Source: Candidatus Aquabacterium excrementipullorum (GTDB taxonomy: Bacteria; Pseudomonadota; Gammaproteobacteria; Burkholderiales; Burkholderiaceae_C). From it: a DNA stretch of 64,000 nt. The DNA lies in NCBI GenBank assembly GCA_019112875.1, contig DXIO01000109.1, positions 1 to 64,000 on the forward strand, in the 5' to 3' direction. Below are positions 1-10,901 of the stretch, piece by piece. Made by a program: the position numbers and the translations under genes. How positions within the stretch are numbered: the first letter of the stretch is position 1; each line of letters starts with the position of its first letter. The notes below the pieces were generated by a model. The model did no database searches and had not been told where the DNA came from. It worked only from the letters and a program-made list of their open reading frames with translations.

Positions 1-947
1 GCCTTGAACACGTCGACGAACAGGCCGCCGATGATCTTGCGCTTCTTCTCGGGGTCGGACACGCCGGCCAGTTGGCCCAGGAACAGCTCGCTCGCATCCA
101 CGCGGATCACCTTGGCGTGCAGCTTGCCCGCGAACATGTCCATGACCGCATCGCCCTCGTTCAGGCGCAGCAGGCCGTGGTCCACGAACACGCAGGTCAG
201 CTGGTCGCCGATGGCGCGGTGGATCAGGGCCGCGGCCACGCTGGAATCGACACCGCCGGACAGGCCCAGGATCACTTCCTCGTCGCCCACCTGCTCGCGG
301 ATCTTGGCAACGGCCTCTTCGATGTAGTCGCCCATGATCCAGTCGCCCTTGCAGCCGCTGATCTCGCGCACGAAGCGCGTAAGCATGGCGTGGCCCTGAA
401 GGGTGTGCGTGACTTCGGGGTGGAACTGCACGGCGTAGTAGCGCTTGTCTTCGTTGGCCATGCCGGCGATCGGGCAACTGGGTGTCGAGGCCATCAGCTT
501 GAAGCCCGGTGGCAACGCCGTGACCTTGTCGCCATGGCTCATCCACACCTTCAGCATGCCGTGGCCTTCGGCCGTGGCGAAGTCTTCGATGCCGTCGAAC
601 AGCTTGGTGTGGCCATGGGCGCGCACCTCTGCGTAGCCGAACTCACGCGTGTCGCTCCAGCTCACCTCGCCGCCCAATTGCACGGCCATGGTCTGCATGC
701 CGTAGCAGATGCCCAGCACGGGCACGCCCAGGTCCCACACGGCCTGCGGGGCGCGCAGTTGGTGGTCTTCATAGGTGGATGCATGGCTGCCCGACAGGAT
801 GATGCCCTTGGGGTTGAACGACTTGATGAAGTCGTCGGACACATCGTTGGGATGGATCTCGCAGTACACCTGCGCCTCGCGCACGCGGCGCGCGATCAGC
901 TGGGTGACCTGGGAGCCGAAATCGAGGATGAGGATCTTGTCATGCAT
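1..947 (-). CDS. guaA: GMP synthase (glutamine-hydrolysing), 3' end missing
   Basis: Converts XMP to GMP with glutamine and ATP, the last step of guanine nucleotide synthesis in the cytosol. The visible 315 residues begin [20 protein letters not shown]. They contain a class I glutamine amidotransferase domain with nucleophile Cys81 (GICYGMQ) and His176/Glu178 (QFHPEV), then the start of the ATP pyrophosphatase domain with its PP-loop ([10 protein letters not shown]). The family is about 540 residues, so roughly the last 40% lies left of the window. It follows an MFS gene and guaB on the same strand. The start is supported by the canonical N-terminus. Confidence 0.97.
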   Translation of the reverse strand, partial: MHDKILILDFGSQVTQLIARRVREAQVYCEIHPNDVSDDFIKSFNPKGIILSGSHASTYEDHQLRAPQAVWDLGVPVLGICYGMQTMAVQLGGEVSWSDTREFGYAEVRAHGHTKLFDGIEDFATAEGHGMLKVWMSHGDKVTALPPGFKLMASTPSCPIAGMANEDKRYYAVQFHPEVTHTLQGHAMLTRFVREISGCKGDWIMGDYIEEAVAKIREQVGDEEVILGLSGGVDSSVAAALIHRAIGDQLTCVFVDHGLLRLNEGDAVMDMFAGKLHAKVIRVDASELFLGQLAGVSDPEKKRKIIGGLFVDVFK

Positions 948-985
948 GGTGGAATCTCTGGAATCGAATGGGGTGGCGGCAGGGC

Positions 986-2236
986 TCAGACCGCGGTGCC
1001 TTTGAGCTCGGTGGCAGCGGGGCTGCGCTGCTGCGTGAAGTAGCGCACGCCGATGATGGCGGCCACACCCTGGATGGCCGCGCACAGGTAGAACGGCGCG
1101 CCGACGCGCCAATCGCCCTGAGGGTAATGAGAGACAGCGGCCAGCAGCGGCGTGCCCAGCACCGGGCCCAGCACCGCGGCCACGCTGTTGATGGAAGATA
1201 CCGCGCCCATGCTTTCGCCCTGGCGGGTGGGGTCGACCGCGTTGGCCACCAGGCTCTGCAGGCCGGGCTGCACCATGTAGCCGAACACATTGGCCACCAC
1301 GATCACGAAGATCATCCAGCCCACCGGCACGGCACCATAGGCCGCGAAGGCGATGGTGGACGAGATCAGCCCGATGATGACCAGCTTGTGCAGCGCGATG
1401 TGCTTCTGGAACTGGCGCAGCAGGCCGCCCTGCACCAGCACCGCCATGCCGCCCACGGCCAGCAGCGACAGGCCGTTGTCGCGCGGCGTCCAGCCGAACT
1501 TGAACTCGGTGTACAGGAACCAGCAGGTGTGCAGGCAGAACTGGGCCAGGATGGACAGGCCCATGATCCACATCAGGGTCTCGACGCCCTTGAGTTCGCG
1601 CAGGCGCGCCAGCGAGCTGAAGGGGTTGGTGCGGGCCAGGTTGAACTCGCGGCGCTTGTCCTGCGGCAGCGATTCGGGCAGCACGAAGTAACCGTACACG
1701 CAGTTGAGCAGGCACAGGCTGCCCGCCAGGAAGAAGGGCCAGTGCAGATCGTGCTCGCCCAGCAGGCCCCCCATCACGGGTCCCATGATGAAGCCCAGTC
1801 CGAACATGGCGCCGAGCAGTCCGTAGTTTTTGGCTCGGTCTTCCGGCTTGCTGATGTCGGCCACGTAGGCATTGGCCACGGCGATGTTGGCGCACACCGC
1901 ACCGCCCATCACGCGCACGGCCAGCAGCATCCAGAACGCGGAGGCCAGCGCTGTGACGAAGAAGTTGATGCCCATGCCCAGCAGGCCGAGTAACAGAATG
2001 GGCCGTCGCCCATAGCGGTCGGACAAGGCCCCCAGCACCGGGGCGCTGAAGAACTGCGCGATGGCGAAGGCGGCCTGCGCGGCCCCGTAGCCCATCGAGG
2101 TGTCCGCGCCCGAGTGCATGAACGAGCCGATGAGCTTGGGCAGCACCGGCGCGATGATGCCGATCGACATCATGTCGAGCAGCACCGTCACCATGATGAA
2201 AGGCATGGCCGCCTGGCGGCCGGTGGCAGAACCCAT
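986..2236 (-). CDS. MFS transporter, TCR/Tet-like drug:H+ antiporter family
   Basis: A 416-residue polytopic inner-membrane protein with about 12 hydrophobic segments. The major facilitator motif A is visible after the second helix ([14 protein letters not shown]), and a motif C-like [10 protein letters not shown] occurs in helix 5. The overall pattern resembles tetracycline-resistance-like (TetA/TCR) proton antiporters. The substrate cannot be read from sequence; antibiotic or metabolite efflux is possible. It sits between guaB and guaA on the same strand, 38 bp before guaA, so it may be co-transcribed with them and could export a purine-related compound, but that is inference from position only. 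Confidence 0.85.
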   Translation of the reverse strand: MGSATGRQAAMPFIMVTVLLDMMSIGIIAPVLPKLIGSFMHSGADTSMGYGAAQAAFAIAQFFSAPVLGALSDRYGRRPILLLGLLGMGINFFVTALASAFWMLLAVRVMGGAVCANIAVANAYVADISKPEDRAKNYGLLGAMFGLGFIMGPVMGGLLGEHDLHWPFFLAGSLCLLNCVYGYFVLPESLPQDKRREFNLARTNPFSSLARLRELKGVETLMWIMGLSILAQFCLHTCWFLYTEFKFGWTPRDNGLSLLAVGGMAVLVQGGLLRQFQKHIALHKLVIIGLISSTIAFAAYGAVPVGWMIFVIVVANVFGYMVQPGLQSLVANAVDPTRQGESMGAVSSINSVAAVLGPVLGTPLLAAVSHYPQGDWRVGAPFYLCAAIQGVAAIIGVRYFTQQRSPAATELKGTAV

Positions 2237-2324
2237 CGCTGTCCTGTCGGTCGTCGTTGTCAGACCCGGCGGGTAGGCACTACTTCAAGCACCCTACCCG
2301 GCGTCGTTCCTCAAGGGGCACCTA

Positions 2325-2399
2325 CGAAAACGCCGGGCCGCCCCAAGTTTTCGTCCCCCTTGGGGGGCGGGCTGGGCAAGCCCAGCCCTGGGGGCCAAC
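2325..2399. repeat. Intergenic palindromic element, copy A (behind guaB)
   Basis: About 75 bp of nested inverted repeats lie directly against the guaB stop codon. They include an outer arm CGAAAAC...GTTTTCG, a central CCCCCTTGGGGG, and GGGCTGGGC/GCCCAGCCC. A clearly related copy in the same orientation lies at 29302-29391 behind ohr. The strong stems could terminate or stabilise the guaB transcript. It does not encode a protein. Confidence 0.75.
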
Positions 2400-3872
<1,473 letters not shown>

Positions 3873-3897
3873 GAACAGGCTCCAGACGCAAAAGCGG

Positions 3898-3926
3898 ATT
3901 ATAGACGTGTCGGGCGCTTCTGTCCG
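3898..3926 (-). promoter_or_regulatory. Promoter of guaB
   Basis: On the minus strand a perfect -10 TATAAT (3898-3903) follows a 17-bp spacer after CGGACA (3921-3926, four of six matches to TTGACA). Transcription would start near 3890, giving a short leader before the guaB ATG at 3872. Confidence 0.7.
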
Positions 3927-4011
3927 TTGCGGGTTTTCCGGGCGCGATTTGCCGGCAACTCGTCACATCTGCGGCCTGCTGCACCGATGGCGCGGCGCTA
4001 CACTGCAAAAC

Positions 4012-4533
4012 ATGCGCACGAACCGAATCGCCTCCCTTGCCCTGGCCGCCGCGCCGGTGATCCTGGCCGCGTTGGCGGCCCTGCCCTCCCAGGCCGCCAC
4101 CCAGTGGAAATGGCGCGATGCCCAGGGTCAGGTGCAGTACAGCGACCGTCCGCCGCCCCCTGGCGTGCTGGACAAGGACATCCTGGCGCGCCCCAGCGGC
4201 GCGGCCCGTGCCGCCCAGGCCCTGCCGAGCGCCCCGCCCGTGGCGGCGTCTGCAGCTCCCCTGCCCGGCCTGAAGGCCTCGGATCCGGAACTGGAAGCCC
4301 GCAAGCGCAAGGCCGACGCCGAGAAGGACGCCGCCAAGAAGGCCGAGGAAGCCCAGCAAGCGAAGGCCAAGGCCGAGAACTGTGAACGTGCCCGCAGCTA
4401 CCAGCGTTCGCTGGACAGCGGCATGCGCATCGCCCGCACCAACGCCAAGGGCGAACGCGAGATCCTGGACGATGCCGCACGGGCACAAGAGAACTCGCGC
4501 AACCGCGACACGATCAACAACAACTGCAAGTGA
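4012..4533 (+). CDS. DUF4124 domain protein, exported
   Basis: A 173-residue protein starting MRTNRIASLALAAAPVILAA. A typical signal peptide ends at about SQAA. The DUF4124 motif follows (QWKWRDAQGQVQYSDRPPP), and then a lysine/alanine/glutamate-rich helical stretch at about residues 95-125. DUF4124 proteins are common in Beta- and Gammaproteobacteria; their role is unknown and they are thought to be periplasmic. The start was placed at 4012 because the signal peptide begins there; an upstream in-frame extension lacks family features. It is divergent from guaB. Confidence 0.82.
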   Translation: MRTNRIASLALAAAPVILAALAALPSQAATQWKWRDAQGQVQYSDRPPPPGVLDKDILARPSGAARAAQALPSAPPVAASAAPLPGLKASDPELEARKRKADAEKDAAKKAEEAQQAKAKAENCERARSYQRSLDSGMRIARTNAKGEREILDDAARAQENSRNRDTINNNCK

Positions 4534-4554
4534 GCCTGGCTCGGCCCGGCAAGC

Positions 4555-4965
4555 TCAATCAGCCGGGTCGTTTCGGCGCTGCTCGGGCGCCTGGGTCATG
4601 TCCGCCACGCGGTCGCGCGGCCTGTGAATGCCTTTGGGCAGCTTTTCACCATGCGCGCGATAACGTGTCCGGCGGGCTTCCTTGGGGTCGACCTTGAGGC
4701 CACGGTAGCACTCCACGCGATCGCCTTCGCGCAACGCGGTGTCCAGCGCGGCCTTGCGCCCCCAGATGCCCACATGCAGTTGGCCGAGGGCGGCGTCATC
4801 GCCGGGCGAGTTGACCAGGCCACTGGCTTTCAAGGCGTCCCGCACCGTGGCGCCTGGCGGCAACGCCAGCACCACCAGTTGCACCTGGCGCGGCCCAGGG
4901 CTCAGCGCCACCTCGATGTTCACGCTCAACACCGCGGCTTTCGGATCACCCTCAGCGGGGGCCAT
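4555..4965 (-). CDS. rnfH: RnfH family ubiquitin-fold protein
   Basis: A small 136-residue protein of the RnfH/YfjF family (beta-grasp, ubiquitin-like). Family hallmarks visible are IEVALSPGPRQVQLVVLALPPGATVRDALKAS near the N-terminus, VGIWGR in the middle and DRVECYRGLKVDPKEARR near the C-terminus. Biochemical function is unsettled. It overlaps the 3' end of ratA by 14 bp, the usual ratA-rnfH pairing, implying translational coupling. The ATG at 4965 is used; longer in-frame sequence upstream only mirrors ratA. Confidence 0.9.
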   Translation of the reverse strand: MAPAEGDPKAAVLSVNIEVALSPGPRQVQLVVLALPPGATVRDALKASGLVNSPGDDAALGQLHVGIWGRKAALDTALREGDRVECYRGLKVDPKEARRTRYRAHGEKLPKGIHRPRDRVADMTQAPEQRRNDPAD

Positions 4966-5431
4966 ACACCTGCTCCGCGCGCTTGACGAAGGCATCGACA
5001 AAGGTGTTGGCGATGCGGTCGAACACGGGGCTGACCACCAACTCCAGCGGCCGGTTGGCGAAGGCGTACTGCAGCGAGAACTCGACCTTGCAGGCGGTGG
5101 GCTGCACGGCGGCACCTTCGCCTTGCGTGGGCTGGCCGGGCGCCTGCAACGGGATGAACTTCCACACGCCCTCGAGGCTGGAGAAAGGCCCCTCCACCAG
5201 CTTCATGGTGAGCTGTTCGCCCTCGACATGGATGTTGCGGGTGGTGAAGGCCTGGCGCACGCCCGCGAAAGCGATGTGCAGCCGCGCCGTGACACCGTCG
5301 TCGTGCGTCTGCAGCACCTCGGCCTTGTCGCACCAGGGCAGGAACTTGGGGTAGTCTTGCACGTTGGTCACCAACGCGTACATCTCGCGGGGTGAATACC
5401 AGAGCAGGACAGACTTTTGGACATGCTTCAT
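4952..5431 (-). CDS. ratA: RatA-type START/polyketide-cyclase-fold protein
   Basis: A 159-residue protein starting MKHVQKSVLLWYSPREMYAL, with the family stretch VQDYPKFLPWCDKAEVL and a C-terminal SPVFDRIANTFVDAFVKRAEQVYG. In E. coli RatA was reported to hinder 70S ribosome association, and homologues in mitochondria (Coq10) bind ubiquinone, so two roles are possible. It is divergent from smpB across 35 bp and is followed by rnfH, a conserved beta/gammaproteobacterial arrangement. The start at 5431 fits the family better than an upstream ATG. Confidence 0.9.
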   Translation of the reverse strand: MKHVQKSVLLWYSPREMYALVTNVQDYPKFLPWCDKAEVLQTHDDGVTARLHIAFAGVRQAFTTRNIHVEGEQLTMKLVEGPFSSLEGVWKFIPLQAPGQPTQGEGAAVQPTACKVEFSLQYAFANRPLELVVSPVFDRIANTFVDAFVKRAEQVYGPR

Positions 5432-5466
5432 AGAATGTCGCCATTTTAGAGACGCCACGCCTTTCC

Positions 5467-5931
5467 ATGTCGATCGCCGAGAACAGAAAAGCCCTTTTCA
5501 ACTACCACATCGAGGAACGCTTCGAGGCGGGCATCGTGCTGGAAGGCTGGGAAGTCAAGGCCATCCGCGAAGGACAGGTGCAGCTGACCGACGGCTACGT
5601 GGTCGTCAAGGACGGCGAACTCTTTCTGATCGGCCTGCGCATCAACGCGCTGCGTTCGGCCTCCACGCACATCAAGCCCGAGGCCGACCGCACCAAGAAG
5701 CTGCTGATGCACCGCAAGGAGATCCGCCGCCTGATCGGCAAGACCGAGCAGAAAGGCTACACCCTGGTGCCGCTGAACCTGCACTACAAGGGCGGCCGCG
5801 TGAAGGCGGACATCGCCCTGGCCAAGGGTAAGGCCGAACACGACAAGCGCAACACCATCAAGGACCGGGATTGGGAGCGCGAGAAGGGCCGCCTGATGCG
5901 GCACAAGGTCTCGTCCAGCGGCAAGGAATAA
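5467..5931 (+). CDS. smpB: SsrA-binding protein SmpB
   Basis: Binds tmRNA and brings it to stalled ribosomes for trans-translation. The 154-residue protein shows the expected N-terminus ([19 protein letters not shown]), the oligonucleotide-binding core ([19 protein letters not shown]) and the basic C-terminal tail ([19 protein letters not shown]) that mimics mRNA in the decoding site. Full length. tmRNA itself was not found in the window. It is divergent from ratA, as in many relatives. Confidence 0.97.
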   Translation: MSIAENRKALFNYHIEERFEAGIVLEGWEVKAIREGQVQLTDGYVVVKDGELFLIGLRINALRSASTHIKPEADRTKKLLMHRKEIRRLIGKTEQKGYTLVPLNLHYKGGRVKADIALAKGKAEHDKRNTIKDRDWEREKGRLMRHKVSSSGKE

Positions 5932-5959
5932 GAGCGCCCTGCGGCCTCCTCCAGGCCGT

Positions 5960-7207
5960 TCAGGCAGGCTTGCCCAGCGCTTGCAGAGCCCGCGTCAGAT
6001 CGCCGATCAAGTCGTCGACCTGCTCCAGCCCGATGGCGAAGCGCACCAGCGTACCCTGCTGCCTGGCGAACGGCCCATGGCGCCGCATGCCCTGCAGTTC
6101 ATAAGGCACGACCAGGCTCACAGGCCCGCCCCAGGAGTAGCCTATCTTGAACAGTTGCAGCGCGTCCACGAAGGCATCGACCTGCTGCGCGCTGTAGCGG
6201 GCGCCATCGAACACCACGGACACCAGGCCCGCGGCCGCTCGGCAACTTGCTGCCCAGTGTGCATGGCCTGGCGATTTGGGCAAGGCCGGGTGCAGCACCT
6301 GCGCGAACTCATGGCGGCCTTCACACCACCCGGCAATGCGTCGAGCAGCCGCGTCCTGCGCCGCATAGCGCAAGGGCATGCTGGCCAGTCCGCGCAGGAT
6401 CCCTTCGACATCGTTGGCGCCCACGCCCAGGCCCAGGCGCATGTGCGTCATGTTGAGCTGGTGGTGCATGGCCGGATCGCGCGTGGTGATCGCGCCCATC
6501 AGTACATCGCCGCCGCCCGAGGGGTATTTGGTCAGCGCGTGGATGGAGATGTCCACGGCTTTCGCGCCATCAGGCGTCGGGATCGCGAAGGCGTTGAACG
6601 CGAGCCCCGCGCCCCAGGTGTTGTCCAGCGCCACGGTGATGCGGGGATGGCGCCGTGCCACGGCCAGCAAGCCAGCCAGGTCAGGGAACTCCAGCGTCAC
6701 GGAGCCTGCCGCTTCCAGCCAGACCAGGCGCGTGCGCTCGTTGATCACCCCTTCCAGCGAAGCGGCGTCTTGCGAATCGTAGAAGTGGTGTTCGATGCCC
6801 CACTGCTTGAGTTCGCCGCGCGCGAAATCCTTGTTGGGACCGTAGGCGTTGTCGGGGATCAGCACCTCGTCGCCCGGGCGCAGCAGTGACAGCCCGACCA
6901 CGCCGATGGCGGCCAGGCCGGAGGGCACGAGCAAGGTGCGCGTGCCGCCCTCCAGCGTGGACAGGCGCTCTTCCAGCGTGAAGGTGCTGGGCGTGCCGTG
7001 CAGGCCGTAGGTGTAGCCGCTCTTGTCCTTCCACTGGCGCGAGCGCAGGGCCGCCGTGTTCTCGAAGATCACGGTGGAGGCCTTGAAGATGCCCGGCACC
7101 ACGGATTTGAAGCCACCCGGCGGCTCGTAGCCGTGGTGGATCAGGTCGGTGGCGGTAACCCGGGGGACCGGCTGTACGGGCTGGCCCGTGTCGTCGTTGC
7201 TTGCCAT
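5960..7207 (-). CDS. metC: Cystathionine beta-lyase-like PLP enzyme (Cys/Met metabolism family)
   Basis: A 415-residue fold-type I PLP enzyme of the trans-sulfuration family. The PLP lysine is Lys227 in SIHALTKYPSGGGDVL, Asp195 is in VALDNTWGAG, and the tyrosine motif is SGYTYGLHGTPS. It most resembles MetC-type cystathionine beta-lyases of Proteobacteria, which convert cystathionine to homocysteine, pyruvate and ammonia. A related C-S lyase or gamma-synthase activity cannot be excluded from sequence. It is 26 bp upstream of the rimO stop on the same strand, so co-transcription is possible. Confidence 0.85.
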   Translation of the reverse strand: MASNDDTGQPVQPVPRVTATDLIHHGYEPPGGFKSVVPGIFKASTVIFENTAALRSRQWKDKSGYTYGLHGTPSTFTLEERLSTLEGGTRTLLVPSGLAAIGVVGLSLLRPGDEVLIPDNAYGPNKDFARGELKQWGIEHHFYDSQDAASLEGVINERTRLVWLEAAGSVTLEFPDLAGLLAVARRHPRITVALDNTWGAGLAFNAFAIPTPDGAKAVDISIHALTKYPSGGGDVLMGAITTRDPAMHHQLNMTHMRLGLGVGANDVEGILRGLASMPLRYAAQDAAARRIAGWCEGRHEFAQVLHPALPKSPGHAHWAASCRAAAGLVSVVFDGARYSAQQVDAFVDALQLFKIGYSWGGPVSLVVPYELQGMRRHGPFARQQGTLVRFAIGLEQVDDLIGDLTRALQALGKPA

Positions 7208-7232
7208 GCGCCCAGAGGATACAGGCGCAGGA

Positions 7233-8654
7233 TCAGATCGGCATGCCGATCAGGTCATGCCCCTCGGCAGCCACGATCTTGGCGCGGGTGAACTCACCCA
7301 CCTTGAGCGTCTTGCTGGCCTTTTGCGGGGGCAGCAGGCGCACGGTGCCGTCGATCTCGGGCGCATCGGCGTAAGTGCGCCCCACGCCGCCCTTGCGGCC
7401 CAGCGCCGGAGCGCTGTCGACCAGCACCTGCATGTCGGCGCCGACGCGGCTGCGCAGTTTGGCGATGGACACCTCTTCGGCCACGGCCATGAAGCGCGCG
7501 CGGCGCTCCTCGCGCACCTCGTCGGGCAAGGCACCGGGCAGTTCGTTGGCCGGCGCGCCGTCGATAGGCGAATAGGCGAAGCAGCCAGCGCGGTCGATGC
7601 GGGCCTCACGCAGGAAATCGAGCAAGTAGTCGAACTCTTCTTCCGTCTCGCCCGGGAAGCCCGCGATGAAGGTGCTGCGCACCACGATCTCGGGGCAGAT
7701 CTCGCGCCAGCGGCGCAGGCGGTCCAGGTTCTTCTCGCCGTTGGCAGGGCGCTTCATGCGCTTGAGCATGTCCGGGTGGGCGTGCTGGAAAGGTACGTCC
7801 AGGTAGGGCAGCACCAGGCCCTGGGCCATCAGCGGCACGATCTCGTCGACGTGCGGATACGGGTAGACGTAGTGCAGGCGCACCCAGGCGCCGTGCTGCT
7901 GGGCCAGCGCGCCGAGCTGCTCGACCAGGTCGTACATCTTGGTCTTGACGGGCTTGCCGTCCCAGAAGCCGGTGCGGTACTTCACGTCCACGCCGTAGGC
8001 GCTGGTGTCCTGGCTGATGACCAGCAGTTCCTTCACGCCGGATTCGAACAGCGCGCGGGCCTCGCTCAGCACCTCGCCGATGGGGCGCGACACCAGATCG
8101 CCGCGCATGCTGGGGATGATGCAGAAGCTGCAGCGGTGGTTGCAGCCTTCGCTGATCTTCAGGTAGGCGTAGTGCTTGGGCGTGAGCTTGATGCCGGCCA
8201 CGCCGCGCGCTTCGGGCACCAGGTCGATGAACGGGTCGTGCGGCTTGGGCACGTGCACATGCACGGCGTCCATCACCTCTTGCGTGGCGTGCGGGCCGGT
8301 CACGGCCAGCACCTTGGGGTGCACCTGGCGGATCAGGTTGTCGCCGCCCTCGCCCGTGCGGGCGCCCAGGCAGCCAGTCACGATGACCTTGCCGTTCTCG
8401 GCCAGGGCCTCGCCGATGGTGTCCAGGCTCTCCTTGACGGCATCGTCGATGAAGCCGCAGGTGTTCACGATGACCAGATCGGCACCGTTGAAGGTCTTGC
8501 TGGTGTCGTAGCCTTCGGCGCGCAGTTGGGTCAGGATCAGTTCGGAGTCCGTGAGCGCCTTGGGGCAGCCCAGGCTCACAAAACCGATTTTGGGCGCAGG
8601 GGCGCCAGGAGATACCGGGGGGACGGCGGAGGAAATGGTCTGGTCGAACGTCAT
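7233..8654 (-). CDS. rimO: Ribosomal protein S12 methylthiotransferase RimO
   Basis: A radical-SAM enzyme that adds a methylthio group to an aspartate of ribosomal protein S12. The 473-residue protein carries the auxiliary-cluster cysteines 30, 66 and 95 of the UPF0004 domain. The radical-SAM motif CNHRCSFC has cysteines 171, 175 and 178, and the C-terminus is a TRAM-like domain. The [12 protein letters not shown] signature distinguishes RimO from MiaB. The start at 8654 is chosen because an upstream extension lacks family sequence. Confidence 0.96.
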   Translation of the reverse strand: MTFDQTISSAVPPVSPGAPAPKIGFVSLGCPKALTDSELILTQLRAEGYDTSKTFNGADLVIVNTCGFIDDAVKESLDTIGEALAENGKVIVTGCLGARTGEGGDNLIRQVHPKVLAVTGPHATQEVMDAVHVHVPKPHDPFIDLVPEARGVAGIKLTPKHYAYLKISEGCNHRCSFCIIPSMRGDLVSRPIGEVLSEARALFESGVKELLVISQDTSAYGVDVKYRTGFWDGKPVKTKMYDLVEQLGALAQQHGAWVRLHYVYPYPHVDEIVPLMAQGLVLPYLDVPFQHAHPDMLKRMKRPANGEKNLDRLRRWREICPEIVVRSTFIAGFPGETEEEFDYLLDFLREARIDRAGCFAYSPIDGAPANELPGALPDEVREERRARFMAVAEEVSIAKLRSRVGADMQVLVDSAPALGRKGGVGRTYADAPEIDGTVRLLPPQKASKTLKVGEFTRAKIVAAEGHDLIGMPI

Positions 8655-8861
8655 GGGGGTGGATTGTCGGGGAAATCGGCCGGGCTGAGAACGGAAAGGC
8701 CGTCGCCACCCTGCTGAAACCGGCCATATTCGGGGGGTCAAGTGGCTGAATGGAGGCTGTCGGTGCCTCCCGGAGCAGTTACAGTCTCGCTGGCGCGCTC
8801 AGGCCGACCTTCGGGACACCCCGCGCCAACCACCCACTCGAACGAATTTGAAGGAGCCTCC

Positions 8862-9821
8862 GTGGCCGCCAGCAGTCTGCTTGCCCTGATCGATGACATC
8901 GCCACCGTGCTGGACGATGTGTCCGTGATGACCAAGGTCGCCGCCAAGAAGACGGCCGGTGTGCTGGGCGACGACCTGGCGCTCAACGCCCAGCAGGTCA
9001 CGGGCGTCACGGCCGACCGCGAACTGCCCGTGGTGTGGGCCGTGGCCCTGGGCTCGCTGCGCAACAAGGTGATCCTGGTGCCGGCCGCGCTGGCGATCAG
9101 CGCCTTCGCGCCCTGGGCCGTCACGCCACTGCTGATGGTGGGTGGCGCCTACCTGTGCTTCGAGGGCTTCGAAAAGCTGGCACACAAGTTTCTGCACAGC
9201 CATGAAGATGACGAGGCGCACAAGGCAGACCACATCCAGGCCCTGAGCAATCCGGCCGTGGACATCGTGGCCTACGAGAAGGACAAGGTCAAAGGCGCCA
9301 TCCGCACCGATTTCATCCTGTCGGCCGAGATCATCGCGATCACGCTGGGCACGGTGGCCGATGCCCCCTTCACGCAGCAGGTGACGGTGCTCAGCGGCAT
9401 CGCGCTGATCATGACGATCGGCGTCTATGGCCTGGTGGCCGGCATCGTGAAGCTGGACGACGCGGGCCTGTACCTGAGCCGCCGCCAGGGCAGCGGCGCC
9501 CCGATGGACGCGCTGCGCGCCTTCGGCCGGGGCCTGCTGGGCGCCGCGCCCTACCTGATGAAGACGCTGTCCGTGGTGGGCACGGCCGCAATGTTCATGG
9601 TCGGCGGCGGCATCCTGACGCACGGCATCCCCGTGGCGCACGACACCATCCACCACATCGCCGAGGGCGCAGGCGGCGTGGCCGGCATCGGCGGGCTGCT
9701 CAAGCTGGTGACGCCCACGACGCTGGACGCGCTGTTCGGCGTGCTGGCGGGGGCCGTGGTGCTGGCGGGTGTGACGCTGGTGTCGCGCCTGCGTGGCAAG
9801 AAGGATTCGGCCGCGGCCTGA
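8862..9821 (+). CDS. DUF808 family inner-membrane protein (YedI-like)
   Basis: A 319-residue membrane protein with the DUF808 hallmark N-terminus ([18 protein letters not shown], then [24 protein letters not shown]) and several hydrophobic helices from about residue 70 to the end. Function is unknown; the E. coli relative is YedI. The start is a GTG at 8862, preceded by a perfect AAGGAG at 8851-8856 with a five-base gap, which decides it over upstream in-frame ATGs. Confidence 0.9.
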   Translation: MAASSLLALIDDIATVLDDVSVMTKVAAKKTAGVLGDDLALNAQQVTGVTADRELPVVWAVALGSLRNKVILVPAALAISAFAPWAVTPLLMVGGAYLCFEGFEKLAHKFLHSHEDDEAHKADHIQALSNPAVDIVAYEKDKVKGAIRTDFILSAEIIAITLGTVADAPFTQQVTVLSGIALIMTIGVYGLVAGIVKLDDAGLYLSRRQGSGAPMDALRAFGRGLLGAAPYLMKTLSVVGTAAMFMVGGGILTHGIPVAHDTIHHIAEGAGGVAGIGGLLKLVTPTTLDALFGVLAGAVVLAGVTLVSRLRGKKDSAAA

Positions 9822-9851
9822 TCCGCTGGGCAGGCAGGCAAAGGCCCCCAA

Positions 9852-10427
9852 ATGCCCGACACTTCAGGCATGGACCTCACCTCTCCGAACTACACCATCC
9901 GCCGGGCCACGCCCGAGGACGCCGCAGGCATCGCCGCCATCTACAACGGCTATGTCGAGACCACGATCATCTCGTTCGAAACCGCGCCCGTGTCGGTCGA
10001 GGAAATGGGCCGCCGGATCCAGGACCGCCTCGCCAGCTACGACTGGCTGGTGGCCGAGCGCCAGGGCCAGTTGATCGGCTACGCCTACTACGGGCAGTTC
10101 CGCGCCCGCGCCGCCTACGACCACGTGGTCGAGAGCACGGTCTACATCGCCAAAGACGCCGTGGGCCAAGGCGTGGGCCGCCGCCTGTACGCCGACATCA
10201 TCGAATCGGCCCAGGCCAAGGGCTTTCGCGAGATCCTGGGCGTGATCGCCCTGCCCAACGACGCCAGCGAGCAACTGCACGCGCGCATGGGCTTCGTGCT
10301 GGTGGGCCGCCTGCCCCGGGTAGGCTACAAGTTCGGACGCTACATCGACGTGAGCTTCTGGCAATGGTCGCTGCCCGAGGCGATCGACAACGACACCCCC
10401 ACAACCCGTTCCGAGGAGACGAACTGA
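9852..10427 (+). CDS. GNAT acetyltransferase, phosphinothricin-acetyltransferase-like
   Basis: A 191-residue GNAT-fold protein. The N-terminal motif IRRATPEDAAGIAAIYNGYV, the FETAPVSVEEMGRRI segment and the acetyl-CoA loop (KDAVGQGVGRRLYADII) match the Pat/Bar-like group that acetylates the amino group of phosphinothricin or of related amino acids such as methionine sulfone. The real substrate here is unknown. A second in-frame ATG at 9870 is also a plausible start. The stop overlaps the start of the next gene (TGATG), implying translational coupling. Confidence 0.85.
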   Translation: MPDTSGMDLTSPNYTIRRATPEDAAGIAAIYNGYVETTIISFETAPVSVEEMGRRIQDRLASYDWLVAERQGQLIGYAYYGQFRARAAYDHVVESTVYIAKDAVGQGVGRRLYADIIESAQAKGFREILGVIALPNDASEQLHARMGFVLVGRLPRVGYKFGRYIDVSFWQWSLPEAIDNDTPTTRSEETN

Positions 10428-10789
10428 TGCTTGCCACGCTGGGCCTGATCCTGACCGCGGTGGTCGCCGCGCTGCACCTGTACTTCCTGGTGCTCGAGAT
10501 GTTCCTGTGGGACAAGCCCATGGGCCGCAAGGTCTTCGGCCTGACCAGGGAGTTCGCCACGGCCAGCAAAGGCCTGGCCGCCAACCAGGGGCTGTACAAC
10601 GGCTTCCTGGTGGCCGGGCTGGTGTGGGGACTGCTGCTCGGGCCGGTGGCTGGTCGGCCCATCGTGTTCTTCTTCCTGGGCTGCGTGGTGGTGGCCGGCG
10701 TGTTCGGCGCGGCCACGGTGAGCAAGAAGATCTTCTTCGTGCAGGCGCTGCCGGCCCTGATCGCCGAGGCGCTGCTCTGGCTGGCTTGA
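10427..10789 (+). CDS. DUF1304 family membrane protein
   Basis: A 120-residue protein with four predicted membrane helices, starting MLATLGLILTAVVAALHLYF. Family features are HLYFLVLEMFLWDKPMGRKVF and the NQGLYNGFLVAGL segment. Function is unknown. It overlaps the preceding GNAT gene by one base, so both are probably made together. Confidence 0.88.
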   Translation: MLATLGLILTAVVAALHLYFLVLEMFLWDKPMGRKVFGLTREFATASKGLAANQGLYNGFLVAGLVWGLLLGPVAGRPIVFFFLGCVVVAGVFGAATVSKKIFFVQALPALIAEALLWLA

Positions 10790-10901
10790 TCCCGCCTGGC
10801 CCCGTTTTGCCCCTTTCAGCGCTGCTGATTAAGCCGAGGCGGATGCCATTTCGCGACGGCTGAACCATGATCGGCGCACCCCAACAAGAAGGAGACAAGC
10901 C

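Noticed and set aside
9852-10427. Naming the GNAT as a phosphinothricin resistance gene.
   Set aside because: The family is broad; the sequence alone does not show activity on phosphinothricin.
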